From: Vibrio salinus
GTDB taxonomy: Bacteria > Pseudomonadota > Gammaproteobacteria > Enterobacterales > Vibrionaceae
Reading direction: 5' to 3'
NCBI RefSeq assembly: GCF_021272385.1
Contig: NZ_JAJSDZ010000005.1
Span: forward strand, 744,001 to 808,000
DNA: 64,000 bases
Shown: positions 42,307 to 50,074 of the stretch, one piece after another
How the letters are laid out: each line of letters starts with the position of its first letter
Numbering within the stretch: the first letter of the stretch is position 1
Made by a program: the position numbers and the translations under genes
Notes under the pieces: generated by a model
Told to the model about the DNA's origin: nothing
The model's database searches: none
What the model saw: the letters and a program-made list of their open reading frames with translations, nothing else

Positions 42307-42340
42307 GAGGCAACGACACTAAGATCTGTTGCCTTTTTTA
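42307..42340 (+). terminator. Terminator after smpB
   Basis: AGGCAAC (42308-42314) and GTTGCCT (42328-42334) are followed by TTTTT. Confidence 0.7.
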
Positions 42341-42352
42341 TACTCCTAACTT

Positions 42353-43330
42353 TTACCTCGTCATTTTTTTTACAAATACAACTACAAACAAGGCCATCAT
42401 AAAACTTCCCAGAAAGGCTTCCGTTGCCGCCACAAAACGGGCAATCCCCACCGGAGATATATCGCCATAGCCCAATGTCGTAAACGTAACCACGCTAAAA
42501 TACACCGCATTCAGAAACTCAATAAGATAAAAGACCACAACCCGTTCCGGATCATACTCACTGGATATCGGCACGGTATCCAATACAAAATAAATGCAGG
42601 CACAACTTAAAATAAGAAAAATGGAGAACAGAACCACCCGTATGGGCTCTTCACCATACCCACAGAACAAATCGACTATCTTAGACACCGCTCTTTTTGA
42701 ACTGAAAAATGGCATCTGATAACGCCGGAACCGCATTTCCCGTTTAAAAAAAACACCGGCATTTTCAAATAACCCCTGTTTTTCACACTGTTTTCTGATA
42801 TTACGGCAGACTTCTTCCGATTCCTGAAACAGTAGTCTGGCTTCTTCAGTCTGTTTCGATTTCTGGTGTTCATACGCCAGCTTTTCCTGTTTCAGAAAAT
42901 GTCCCCAACTTACATTTTCCAAACGCATCCGGGACAGATCGGCCCCCAAAAAATTAGCCCCTTCAACCTGAGCGCAATTTAGATTGGCATCCAACAACTT
43001 AGCTTTCATTAATGAAGATCCACGTAAATCCAGTCCGAAAAAGTGTGCCTTGGTTAAGTCCGCCCGGTAAAAATCCACGTTACGACACTGAAAACCACAT
43101 TTAGCTCCGGAGTTAACCAGATTAATGTCTCTCAGGTTGGTTTTTGCCAACTGAAAGCCATCAAGCGGCCGCCCTGAATGCGCCCACTCTTCGACTTTCA
43201 CTTTTACATCATCATCACTTTTATCAATGTCGGGATCGTGCCAGTAACAGAGACCTGACTCTCCGGCAGGCTGATCGCATTTCCACCCATCAGGAGAAAC
43301 GTATCCACACACATGATCCGGTTTCTTCAT
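42353..43330 (-). CDS. Pentapeptide-repeat protein with a K+-channel pore domain
   Basis: This protein of about 325 residues has an N-terminal Cys/His-rich segment (CGYVSPDGWKC, CYWHDPD). Pentapeptide-repeat turns follow (NLRDINLVNSGAKC, DFYRADLTKAHFFGLDLRGSSL, ANLNCAQVEGANFLGADLSRM, about residues 65-150), then a helical linker. The C-terminus is a two-TM ion channel with the selectivity filter TTLGYGD. It should be an inner-membrane potassium channel with a cytoplasmic sensor. The start is 43330 or, with eight more residues, 43354. It lies between smpB and ssrA with its own promoter region. Confidence 0.75.
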   Translation of the reverse strand: MKKPDHVCGYVSPDGWKCDQPAGESGLCYWHDPDIDKSDDDVKVKVEEWAHSGRPLDGFQLAKTNLRDINLVNSGAKCGFQCRNVDFYRADLTKAHFFGLDLRGSSLMKAKLLDANLNCAQVEGANFLGADLSRMRLENVSWGHFLKQEKLAYEHQKSKQTEEARLLFQESEEVCRNIRKQCEKQGLFENAGVFFKREMRFRRYQMPFFSSKRAVSKIVDLFCGYGEEPIRVVLFSIFLILSCACIYFVLDTVPISSEYDPERVVVFYLIEFLNAVYFSVVTFTTLGYGDISPVGIARFVAATEAFLGSFMMALFVVVFVKKMTR

Positions 43331-43460
43331 ACCGATACACTCTCTGAATATCATACCTCATTTTATCAAGTTTAGATGCTATCTCTTATGCTGCCCAAAT
43401 CCGCAATCTCATTTAAATCACAAAAAGTGGATTAAAGTTAATCACTTGATAGGTGCAACA

Positions 43461-43489
43461 CTGGACACTATCCTTATATCTGGTAGTAT
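43461..43489 (+). promoter_or_regulatory. Possible promoter of ssrA
   Basis: CTGGAC (43461-43466) and TAGTAT (43484-43489) are 17 bp apart, about 16 bp before the mature tmRNA 5' end. Match to sigma-70 is modest. Confidence 0.35.
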
Positions 43490-43504
43490 GCACAATCTAC
43501 CTCA

Positions 43505-43871
43505 GGGGCTGATTTAGGATTCGACGGGAATGCTGAAGTCTGAGGTGCATGCCGAGGTGCGGTAGGCCTCGTTAACAAACCGCAAACAAATAGTCGCAAA
43601 CGACGAAAACTACGCACTAGCAGCTTAATAACCTGCTCAGAGCCCTTCTGCCCTAGCCTCCGCTTGTAGGACGGGGAGTTCAGAAGGTCAAACCCAATCA
43701 AGCTGGCGTGGATTCCCCCACCTGAGGGATGAAGCGTAAGATTTAATTCAGGTTAGTCATTCGGTCGCGTGTCGGTTCGCAGTCGGGTGGTGAAATTAAA
43801 GATCGACTAAGCATGTAGTACCAAAGAGGAATGGTTTCCGGACGGGGGTTCAAATCCCCCCAGCTCCACCA
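43505..43871 (+). ncRNA. ssrA: Transfer-messenger RNA (tmRNA)
   Basis: One-piece tmRNA of about 367 nt rescues stalled ribosomes and tags the nascent protein. The 5' end GGGGCTGATTTAGGATTCGA pairs with the 3' end that finishes in CAGCTCCACCA, forming the tRNA-Ala-like domain with a GTTCAAATC T-loop. The resume ORF at 43596-43628 encodes ANDENYALAA followed by TAA. The 3' end is the integration site of the island that follows. Confidence 0.97.
43858..43871 (+). other. Left attachment site (attL) of the island, in the ssrA 3' end
   Basis: The final bases of ssrA are followed within 200 bp by a P4-type integrase pointing away from the gene, the classic ssrA-integration geometry. The exact core cannot be set because the matching right copy is not in this window. 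Confidence 0.55.
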
Positions 43872-43906
43872 AATTCGTATACGAAAACGTTCGATAACGT
43901 TATCTA

Positions 43907-43941
43907 AAGCCCCGAAGGCACTAGCCTCGGGGCTTTTTGTT
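43907..43941 (+). terminator. Terminator after ssrA
   Basis: AAGCCCCGA..GGC pairs with GCC..TCGGGGCTT, followed by TTTTTG. Confidence 0.75.
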
Positions 43942-43982
43942 GTTCATAATAGTTCGATGCAGTTTTATTGAATTCGGAAGTT

Positions 43983-44036
43983 TTGGTACTAAACAATGTA
44001 CCAAGATATAGGTTAGTACTAATGCTTGGTACTAAC
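43983..44036. promoter_or_regulatory. Cluster of TTGGTAC/TTAGTAC repeats upstream of the integrase
   Basis: TTGGTACTAA occurs at 43983-43992 and 44026-44035, an inverted TTGGTAC at 43998-44004, and the perfect palindrome TTAGTACTAA at 44013-44022. They fill the integrase 5' region and could be arm-type integrase sites or operators for an AlpA-like regulator. Function is inferred. Confidence 0.5.
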
Positions 44037-44062
44037 ATGTTTTCTATATAAGGAACATCGAC

Positions 44063-45310
44063 ATGGCACGCTTAGTTAAGCCTCTATCGCCAACACAAGT
44101 ACAACAAGCTAAATCCAAAGAGAAAGAATACACATTAAGCGACGGACAGGGTTTAATGCTAAGTATTCGCCCATCAGGTAGTAAAGTTTGGATTTTCAAA
44201 TATCAAAAACCGTATACCAAGAAGCGTACAAACATTTCATTCGGTAGTTTTCCAGAAATCAGTCTTTCAGAAGCCCGTAAGCTTAGACTTGAAGCTTTAA
44301 CACTCTTAGCCAAGCAAATCGATCCAAGAGAACACAAACAGCAAGAGACACGTGGAAAACTCGCTGAACTAGAACACACTTTCGAAAAAATATCTGAATC
44401 CTGGATGACTGTAAAAAAATCTACTGTTTCAGAAAATTATTCCACGGATATCTGGCGTTCATTTGAATTACATATTTTCCCAAAGCTAGGCAAATTACCT
44501 ATCAGCAAAATTACGGCTATAGAAACAATCAATACGTTAAAGCCAATTGCAGCTAAAGGTTCACTCGAAACTGTCAAACGTTTGTGCCAACGCATAAATG
44601 AAGTCATGGACTTTGCCGTCAACACTGGGATTATCCATGCCAATCCACTAAGCAAGATTCACTCAGCTTTCCATGCTCCTAAAAAGAAAAATATGCCAAC
44701 CATTAGTCCAGATGAACTCCCTCAGTTTATGACTACCCTCTCGAGAGCAAGCATTAAGCTTACTACTCGGTGCTTAATCGAATGGCAACTGCATACAATG
44801 ACAAGACCTCAAGAATCATCAGGAGCTAAATGGTCAGAAATCGATTGGGATAAGAAAGTATGGACAGTTCCAGCAGAACGGATGAAGAACCGTCGTGAAC
44901 ATACAATTCCCCTAACCCCTCAAATGATAGAGCTGCTAGAGGTAATGAGACCTATCAGTGCTCATCGTGCATTTATATTTCCAGCTGATCGAGATCCCAA
45001 AAAACCGACGAATTCTCAAACTGCAAACGCTGCCATTAAACGAATGGGCTATCAAGGAAAACTTGTTTCACACGGACTAAGAGCTATTGCCAGTACAGTG
45101 TTAAACGAACAAGGCTTTAACCCTGATGTAATTGAAGCAGCTCTATCCCATGTTGATGGCAATGAAGTGCGCCGAGCCTACAACCGCACTGACTACCTAG
45201 AACAGCGCCGCCCTGTAATGTGCTGGTGGAGTGAATACATTGAACATGCAGCTCAAGGAAATTTAAGTCTAAGTAAAAGCAATGGAATCCTTCGCATAGT
45301 CAACCAGTGA
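44063..45310 (+). CDS. Tyrosine recombinase, P4-type island integrase
   Basis: This 415-residue integrase has the N-terminal DUF4102 arm-binding domain (residues 1-95: YTLSDGQGLMLSIRPSGSKV, ISFGSFPEISLSEAR). A SAM-like core-binding domain follows, then the catalytic domain with Arg248 (MTRPQE), His337 and Arg340 (SHGLRAIAS), His363, and a Tyr at 373 or 378. It integrates and excises the island at ssrA. AAGGA at 44050-44054 is the RBS. No truncation is seen, so it may be active. Confidence 0.95.
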   Translation: MARLVKPLSPTQVQQAKSKEKEYTLSDGQGLMLSIRPSGSKVWIFKYQKPYTKKRTNISFGSFPEISLSEARKLRLEALTLLAKQIDPREHKQQETRGKLAELEHTFEKISESWMTVKKSTVSENYSTDIWRSFELHIFPKLGKLPISKITAIETINTLKPIAAKGSLETVKRLCQRINEVMDFAVNTGIIHANPLSKIHSAFHAPKKKNMPTISPDELPQFMTTLSRASIKLTTRCLIEWQLHTMTRPQESSGAKWSEIDWDKKVWTVPAERMKNRREHTIPLTPQMIELLEVMRPISAHRAFIFPADRDPKKPTNSQTANAAIKRMGYQGKLVSHGLRAIASTVLNEQGFNPDVIEAALSHVDGNEVRRAYNRTDYLEQRRPVMCWWSEYIEHAAQGNLSLSKSNGILRIVNQ

Positions 45311-45320
45311 AAATAATCTT

Positions 45321-46067
45321 ATGAGTAAAGAAAAAATATTCCCTAACTTATTTACCGCTAATCGTCCCAAAATAAGCCTAAAGAAAAAAGAACTATGCCA
45401 GTATGGCGACGTAGTCAGAGTAATCAGCATCATTCCTGAAGGACAGAAGCTCTTAGAACACATTGTAGAACAAGCGAATAACCTACCCAATAATAGATTT
45501 GAAACAAGAACCTATGCCGAAATTTCGCTACTGAATAAAAATGAAATCATCAGAGAAGCTTCTGATTCTATAGCAGCTTTTAGGTCTGTGGAAAAACACT
45601 TAATAGAGGCAGGAGCGAGCCCATCAATGTTAGAAATTCTCGTAAGGAAAGCCGTAAACCTTGGCTCATTGATCGGTACTTACAACGAAACGACCGATTA
45701 TTTGGAGCCCACATCTAAGTTAAGCATCGATGCGTTTAATAAATCCAAAGGGGCTAAAAAGACACAAGAAAAAAAGAACAGAGAGCGTGCTATTATTGAA
45801 AAAATGGTTGAATCAGTACACAACCATTACAGAGATAGGATGCCGAAAAAGACCAGTCTAGCAGAAGTCATCCTTAAACGACTACATGAGGCTAGTACAA
45901 AGCGCTTTGCAAAAAGCACAATAACAAGTGTCATCAAATACTACTGCGAACAACACAACGTTTCGTTAGCTAGAAGACCTGAGAGTGATTACCCTAAACA
46001 AAATGAAGTCTACTTATTATTAAATGATAATTTCAATAACAAGATAATTATTGATGCTCTAAAATAA
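45321..46067 (+). CDS. Hypothetical protein of the satellite-like module
   Basis: This 248-residue protein of unknown family begins 10 bp after the integrase stop. It is rich in charged residues and predicted helical, with a Lys/Arg-rich central stretch (GAKKTQEKKNRERAIIEKM) and a C-terminal part that could be a helix-turn-helix (STITSVIKYYCEQHNVSLA). No signal peptide or membrane segment is seen. It could take part in replication or regulation of the island, but nothing proves this. Confidence 0.6.
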   Translation: MSKEKIFPNLFTANRPKISLKKKELCQYGDVVRVISIIPEGQKLLEHIVEQANNLPNNRFETRTYAEISLLNKNEIIREASDSIAAFRSVEKHLIEAGASPSMLEILVRKAVNLGSLIGTYNETTDYLEPTSKLSIDAFNKSKGAKKTQEKKNRERAIIEKMVESVHNHYRDRMPKKTSLAEVILKRLHEASTKRFAKSTITSVIKYYCEQHNVSLARRPESDYPKQNEVYLLLNDNFNNKIIIDALK

Positions 46068-46167
46068 TTTCAAAACATAGTAAAAACGCTAGCACTTCTA
46101 TCTAGTTCCTTTCTCAATAAACCACCACAATAGCCTTCGAACACAATAATACAGCTTCGGAGGCTAT

Positions 46168-46386
46168 ATGGAAAATCAAGCACAAAAACTTCAATATTCG
46201 TTTATTGATCGCGTAGTACGAGAACCAGAAAGATTTCACTTAACAGGCTTATCAAGAGTTCGTACCTGGGAGTTAGAAAAGCTAGGTCTCTTTCCAAAAC
46301 GCAGAAAACTCACACCAAACGGAAACTCTGTTGGTTGGCTTTATTCAGAGCTAATGGAATGGGTTCAAACAAGAGAAACAGCATAA
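46168..46386 (+). CDS. AlpA-like transcriptional regulator / excisionase
   Basis: This small 72-residue MerR/AlpA-type HTH protein shows LTGLSRVRTWELEKLGLFPKRRKL and VGWLYSELMEWVQTRE. AlpA-family proteins activate integrase genes or act as directionality factors in P4-like islands. The start ATG follows GGAGG (46158-46162). Its place after the integrase gene fits this job. Confidence 0.8.
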   Translation: MENQAQKLQYSFIDRVVREPERFHLTGLSRVRTWELEKLGLFPKRRKLTPNGNSVGWLYSELMEWVQTRETA

Positions 46387-46469
46387 GCACTGTTATTTAG
46401 TTTGTTAATTGGTTTGTTAGTGGGTCTACCTGACGCTAACTAAGTACCCACAAGACCATACAAAAAAGC

Positions 46470-46496
46470 CACAGTGAAAACGAACGTATCACTGTG
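46470..46496. other. Hairpin / inverted repeat in the AlpA-HTH gap
   Basis: CACAGTGA (46470-46477) and TCACTGTG (46489-46496) are exact inverted copies 11 nt apart, and could be an operator or mRNA hairpin ahead of the next gene. Confidence 0.35.
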
Positions 46497-46559
46497 ACCA
46501 TTATCAATTAACTGCATACGAAGCCGCCAAACTTATTTGCAGTAAAGGAATTATATCAC

Positions 46560-46985
46560 ATGACACCACTTTCAGTAATAAATGAATTATTAAGACAATC
46601 AGCAGAATCGAATAATCTCTCAGGAATCGATAAAGCAACTCTTATGACTCTATTTTCTTATGTAAACAGAGATTTTGAATGTTTTCCGTCAATAAAAACA
46701 CTTTCACAAAATTCTGGATTCAGTGAATCATCTACAAAACGAGCCATAAAAAAGCTTGAAGAGCTCAATTTTATTACCAAAAAACGTCGCTATTCATCAT
46801 CTGGTCCCACTAGCAATTTATACAAGATAAACATCTTATTATTGCTAAACGATAACCCCAGAAAACCGAAAATTAAAGCTACTCCGACTAGTTCTTTCTT
46901 AGCTCAAGACGGTAATTACTATTCATCCCCTATTGAGTTTTATAAAACCAGAGTCAGCGATTTTGGAGGTCAGATTCATGCGTAA
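46560..46985 (+). CDS. Helix-turn-helix protein (HTH_36-type), possible replication/regulatory protein
   Basis: This 141-residue protein has a winged-helix N-terminal domain: LMTLFSYVNRDFECFPSIKT, LSQNSGFSESSTKRAIKKLEELNFI. It is like the DnaT/replication-initiation HTH domains of phages and satellites. The C-terminus is less ordered. RBS AAAGGA lies 10 nt before the ATG. It overlaps the next gene by 8 nt. Exact role unknown. Confidence 0.7.
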   Translation: MTPLSVINELLRQSAESNNLSGIDKATLMTLFSYVNRDFECFPSIKTLSQNSGFSESSTKRAIKKLEELNFITKKRRYSSSGPTSNLYKINILLLLNDNPRKPKIKATPTSSFLAQDGNYYSSPIEFYKTRVSDFGGQIHA

Positions 46986-47226
46986 TACATATAACTGGCC
47001 GTTATTATCAGCTCAATTCCGATTAGCTACTGTTAAATCACCAAAAATATCAATGTCTGCTTTTGCTAGCGCAAGAGATATACCCTCTAGTACTTTTAGG
47101 AAAGGAATTCGACGACAAAGAATGAAGGAGTTACTGCAAGAAATTAAAGAACTTTCTCCAACTGTCTCAAAAGTAGTATTAGCCGTCATACATTTACAGA
47201 TAGCAGAATCATTCTCAAATAATTAA
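46978..47226 (+). CDS. Small hypothetical protein of the satellite-like module
   Basis: This 82-residue basic protein begins MRNTYNWPLLSAQFRLATVK and has a likely HTH (MSAFASARDIPSSTFRKGIRRQ). GGAGG at 46965-46969 decides the ATG at 46978. It overlaps the upstream HTH gene and lies before the terminase-like pair, so a DNA-binding packaging or regulatory role is possible. Confidence 0.55.
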   Translation: MRNTYNWPLLSAQFRLATVKSPKISMSAFASARDIPSSTFRKGIRRQRMKELLQEIKELSPTVSKVVLAVIHLQIAESFSNN

Positions 47227-47236
47227 CACATTAATC

Positions 47237-47263
47237 ATGTACGGAGCGAACAGCTCCGTACAT
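47237..47263 (+). other. Perfect 11-bp-stem hairpin before the small-terminase-like gene
   Basis: ATGTACGGAGC (47237-47247) and GCTCCGTACAT (47253-47263) form a perfect stem with loop GAACA. It contains the first possible ATG of the next gene, which favours the later start at 47279. Confidence 0.5.
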
Positions 47264-47278
47264 ACAGCGATAATAGCT

Positions 47279-47983
47279 ATGAAAAAAGAAAGAAAAATAA
47301 AATCATTGGCAGTAAAAGAAATCGACTATGAATTAGATTCATATAGGCGAGCTCGTTTTATAAAAAATAACAAAGCAGCCTTAATTCACGGAGGATATTC
47401 CAGAGACATGCCTCCGGAGGTTAAAGACGCTTTTTTGGCTAATGATTATTCTTATGAGTTTGCCCAATTAAAAAATCAGGTTGCTCAAATAGCAATTCTG
47501 GGCGGTTCTCGTATTGAAGAACTCTATGAACAGGGAGATGTATCGTCTGCACTTGCCGTTTCTCTTGCTTGTGCAGACCGAGTATCTAAATTAATACCTC
47601 AAATACAAAAGGCACTTGAATCACCACTACTCGCTGATGACGAACTTCCACCAGCAAAACAAAAAATAAAGAATCGATGGCTCAAGAAACTCCAGACTGG
47701 TGGATGTACTGCATTAGATGTTGCTTATCAGTTTGAAGTTAATGACCTAGGTTCCCTTCCGACATATGTACTTAAAAAGCTCGATTTCGAGTTAAAGAAC
47801 ACAACAGTCGAAATCGAGGATGAATTATTCACTCGCCAGGATATCGATAAGATGACCGAAGAATATTGGAACAACATTGAATCAGAACGAACCAAACAGG
47901 AAGATAGACTTAAGGCAATTCATCTCGAAAAAGCACGCATAAACAAAAAGTTTTTTGGTGACAATGAAGAATCAGATAAATGA
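47279..47983 (+). CDS. Small-terminase-like protein
   Basis: The protein has about 234 residues from 47279 (248 if started at 47237 inside a hairpin). The segment NKAALIHGGYSRDMPPEV resembles the HG-Y motif of small-terminase-type proteins. The rest is helical with a charged C-terminus. The next gene, overlapping by four bases, is a large terminase, which supports the assignment. No strong RBS is seen at either start. Confidence in the specific function is moderate. Confidence 0.5.
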   Translation: MKKERKIKSLAVKEIDYELDSYRRARFIKNNKAALIHGGYSRDMPPEVKDAFLANDYSYEFAQLKNQVAQIAILGGSRIEELYEQGDVSSALAVSLACADRVSKLIPQIQKALESPLLADDELPPAKQKIKNRWLKKLQTGGCTALDVAYQFEVNDLGSLPTYVLKKLDFELKNTTVEIEDELFTRQDIDKMTEEYWNNIESERTKQEDRLKAIHLEKARINKKFFGDNEESDK

Positions 47984-49452
47984 ATAAACTTAAAACTATT
48001 TTATCAGAACCCCGTTACCCTCAATTCTTATTTCAGTACCGATATAACTGGATTGAATTTGCACTACTCTGCGGCAAAAGCCCCACTTGGCAACAGCGAC
48101 TAATCATAGAAGCAGTCCAAAAAAAAGGCTCAAGAGTCTCAGTCTCTAGCGGGCATGGCACCGGGAAAAGCGATATGACCAGTATTATGATTTTAGCCTT
48201 CATAATACTAAACCCAGAAAGCCGAGTTGTTGTCGTTGCTAATAATGCGGCTCAAGTAAGAAACGTTATCTGGAAATACATCAAAATAAATTTCAGAGCA
48301 CTTTGTACCAACGTGCCTTGGTTATCACAATACTTCGAACTTAACGAACGAGAATTCTTCGCAGTTGGTTACAAGGGCGTATGGAGCTGCATTGCAAAAT
48401 CCGCCCGCCTAGGTAATGAGGAAGCCCTTGCCGGGGAACACTGCCACACATACTTAGTCGTTGTTGATGAGGCTAGTGGCTTACCGGATAAAGCACTTCA
48501 AGTGTTAAGTGCAGCACTAACTGAAGAACACAACAATATGTGCCTGTTAAGTCAACCGACAAGAACATCAGGCTTTTTCTATGATACTCACCATCGGCTT
48601 AGTGATATATGGGAAGCAATAACACTTAACTCCGAAGAATCACCTTTAGTAACCCCAGAATTCATCGGTGAAAAGTTAATTTCATATGGTGGTGAAGACT
48701 CTCCAGAATATCAAATCAAAGTACTGGGGCGTTTTCCTAACAACATGGAAGGTTATTTACTAAGCCGATTAGATTGTGATCGAGCGGCATCGTGCCACAT
48801 TGACATATCCAATACCGATTGGGGATGGGTTGCAGCGTGTGATGTGGGCAATGGGCGAGATAAATCCGTTATCAATATATGCAAAGTATCTATCGATGAA
48901 CCAGAACATCGAATTGTACTATCGCACCAACTATTTGAGATGTCCTCGGAGATTGATCCTATTGACTTTGCCTATGAGATAAAAAAAGTAGTAGCACCTT
49001 ATCTCTCTGAAAATATTTTAGTTGTCATTGACGGTGATGGCGTCGGGTTTTCAACCGTTAAAATAGCTCAAGAAATTGGATTAAACGTTCAGGAAATCCG
49101 TTGGGGAAAACCCGTCTTCAATAAAAATGCGAGAAGTCGATTTATCAACAAGCGCGCTTATAGCCATATCATGATGCGTAACGCAGTAAAAACAGATCGG
49201 TTAAAAATCGATTCAAGCGAAATGACTAAAGATCAAATGAGTCGACTACCTGTTTTTATTAATGAATTAGGACAATGGGTAGTTACATCAAAGAAAGAAA
49301 TGCGGGAAAAATTAAACATAAAATCACCAGACCGTTCCGATACATACTGCTTTATGTTCTTAGCAACTCCTTCATCATCTAAAACTCGAAATGATGAACT
49401 ATCTGCCGATAGACATGATTTTCTATCAAATTATAACTTTTCAGATAGTTAG
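47980..49452 (+). CDS. Phage-type terminase large subunit (TerL)
   Basis: This 490-residue two-domain packaging motor has Walker A SGHGTGKS (57-64), Walker B LVVVDEAS with Asp163-Glu164, a coupling motif LLSQPTRTSGFF, and a C-terminal RNase H-like nuclease with Asp288 (ACDVGNGRDKS), Asp351/353 (VIDGDGVG) and a late Asp in SPDRSD. All key residues are present, so it could cut and package DNA. No portal, capsid or tail gene is near, unlike a prophage. It overlaps the previous gene by ATGA. Confidence 0.82.
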   Translation: MNKLKTILSEPRYPQFLFQYRYNWIEFALLCGKSPTWQQRLIIEAVQKKGSRVSVSSGHGTGKSDMTSIMILAFIILNPESRVVVVANNAAQVRNVIWKYIKINFRALCTNVPWLSQYFELNEREFFAVGYKGVWSCIAKSARLGNEEALAGEHCHTYLVVVDEASGLPDKALQVLSAALTEEHNNMCLLSQPTRTSGFFYDTHHRLSDIWEAITLNSEESPLVTPEFIGEKLISYGGEDSPEYQIKVLGRFPNNMEGYLLSRLDCDRAASCHIDISNTDWGWVAACDVGNGRDKSVINICKVSIDEPEHRIVLSHQLFEMSSEIDPIDFAYEIKKVVAPYLSENILVVIDGDGVGFSTVKIAQEIGLNVQEIRWGKPVFNKNARSRFINKRAYSHIMMRNAVKTDRLKIDSSEMTKDQMSRLPVFINELGQWVVTSKKEMREKLNIKSPDRSDTYCFMFLATPSSSKTRNDELSADRHDFLSNYNFSDS

Positions 49453-49508
49453 CGAAACTCCGCGCGAATAACATACAATCAAATCAACATCAATAAATGA
49501 GAGAAAAA

Positions 49509-49964
49509 ATGTTCCAAATACCCAACGAATTGAAAGGCAAAATATTACATGCTACAACCACTCAAAATTGGCATACAATAAAAGAAGCCGGATTTATCAG
49601 TACCACACCACCAAGTTTATTAAATTCAAATCCTATATCTCATTCTTTTATTACATCCATGAACGGGATTTGTCTCTTTGATTTTCGAACGCCTAATGCA
49701 AAAAAATGTGACACATTATTTAGTCATGTTCCAGGAATATCATCTCAGAATGAGACAGTCTGGTTAGAGATTGAATTTGAAAGTATCAAAAGTGATTTCT
49801 GGTCTGCTGAACAAGTCGTTGATGAATGGAGAAACTCTTCGAATCCACATAAAAGATGTTACTTGCATGCAGAAGGAGCATGCTTTTCAGATATACCAAT
49901 TTCAGCCATTAAAGCTGTTATGATATATGAGAGAACCCAAGACAAATTCAACCCATTTAAATAG
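49509..49964 (+). CDS. Hypothetical protein with ADP-ribosyltransferase-like features
   Basis: This protein of about 151 residues starts at the ATG at 49509 behind GAGAGA (an ATG at 49497 is possible). ILHATTTQNWHTIKEAGFISTT near the N-terminus looks like the first strand and helix of ART-fold enzymes (2'-phosphotransferase, DarT-like), with a candidate His. ISHSFITSMNGICLFDF and a Glu/Trp-rich segment (ETVWLEIEFESI) follow. This is a resemblance, not a proven family. It sits at the end of the satellite-like module, where cargo or anti-phage genes are common, and is directly upstream of the IS. Confidence 0.45.
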   Translation: MFQIPNELKGKILHATTTQNWHTIKEAGFISTTPPSLLNSNPISHSFITSMNGICLFDFRTPNAKKCDTLFSHVPGISSQNETVWLEIEFESIKSDFWSAEQVVDEWRNSSNPHKRCYLHAEGACFSDIPISAIKAVMIYERTQDKFNPFK

Positions 49965-50014
49965 TAAATAACCTCAGCTCTGGATAAGAAATTGAGGATA
50001 AAAAAGGAACTAAT

Positions 50015-50074
50015 TGCTCGTTCCTCGACCTGATCATTCGACCAAGAGTGAGCAGAACAAACAAGGAACGAGCA
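50015..50074 (+). promoter_or_regulatory. Hairpin masking the transposase RBS
   Basis: TGCTCGTTCCT (50015-50025) is the exact complement of AGGAACGAGCA (50064-50074), which contains the AGGA ribosome site and the A of the start codon. Transcripts read in from outside would fold and hide the RBS, a known way to limit transposition. Confidence 0.6.

Noticed and set aside
47980..49452. Complete prophage around the terminase
   Set aside because: No portal, capsid, tail or lysis gene is present within the module.
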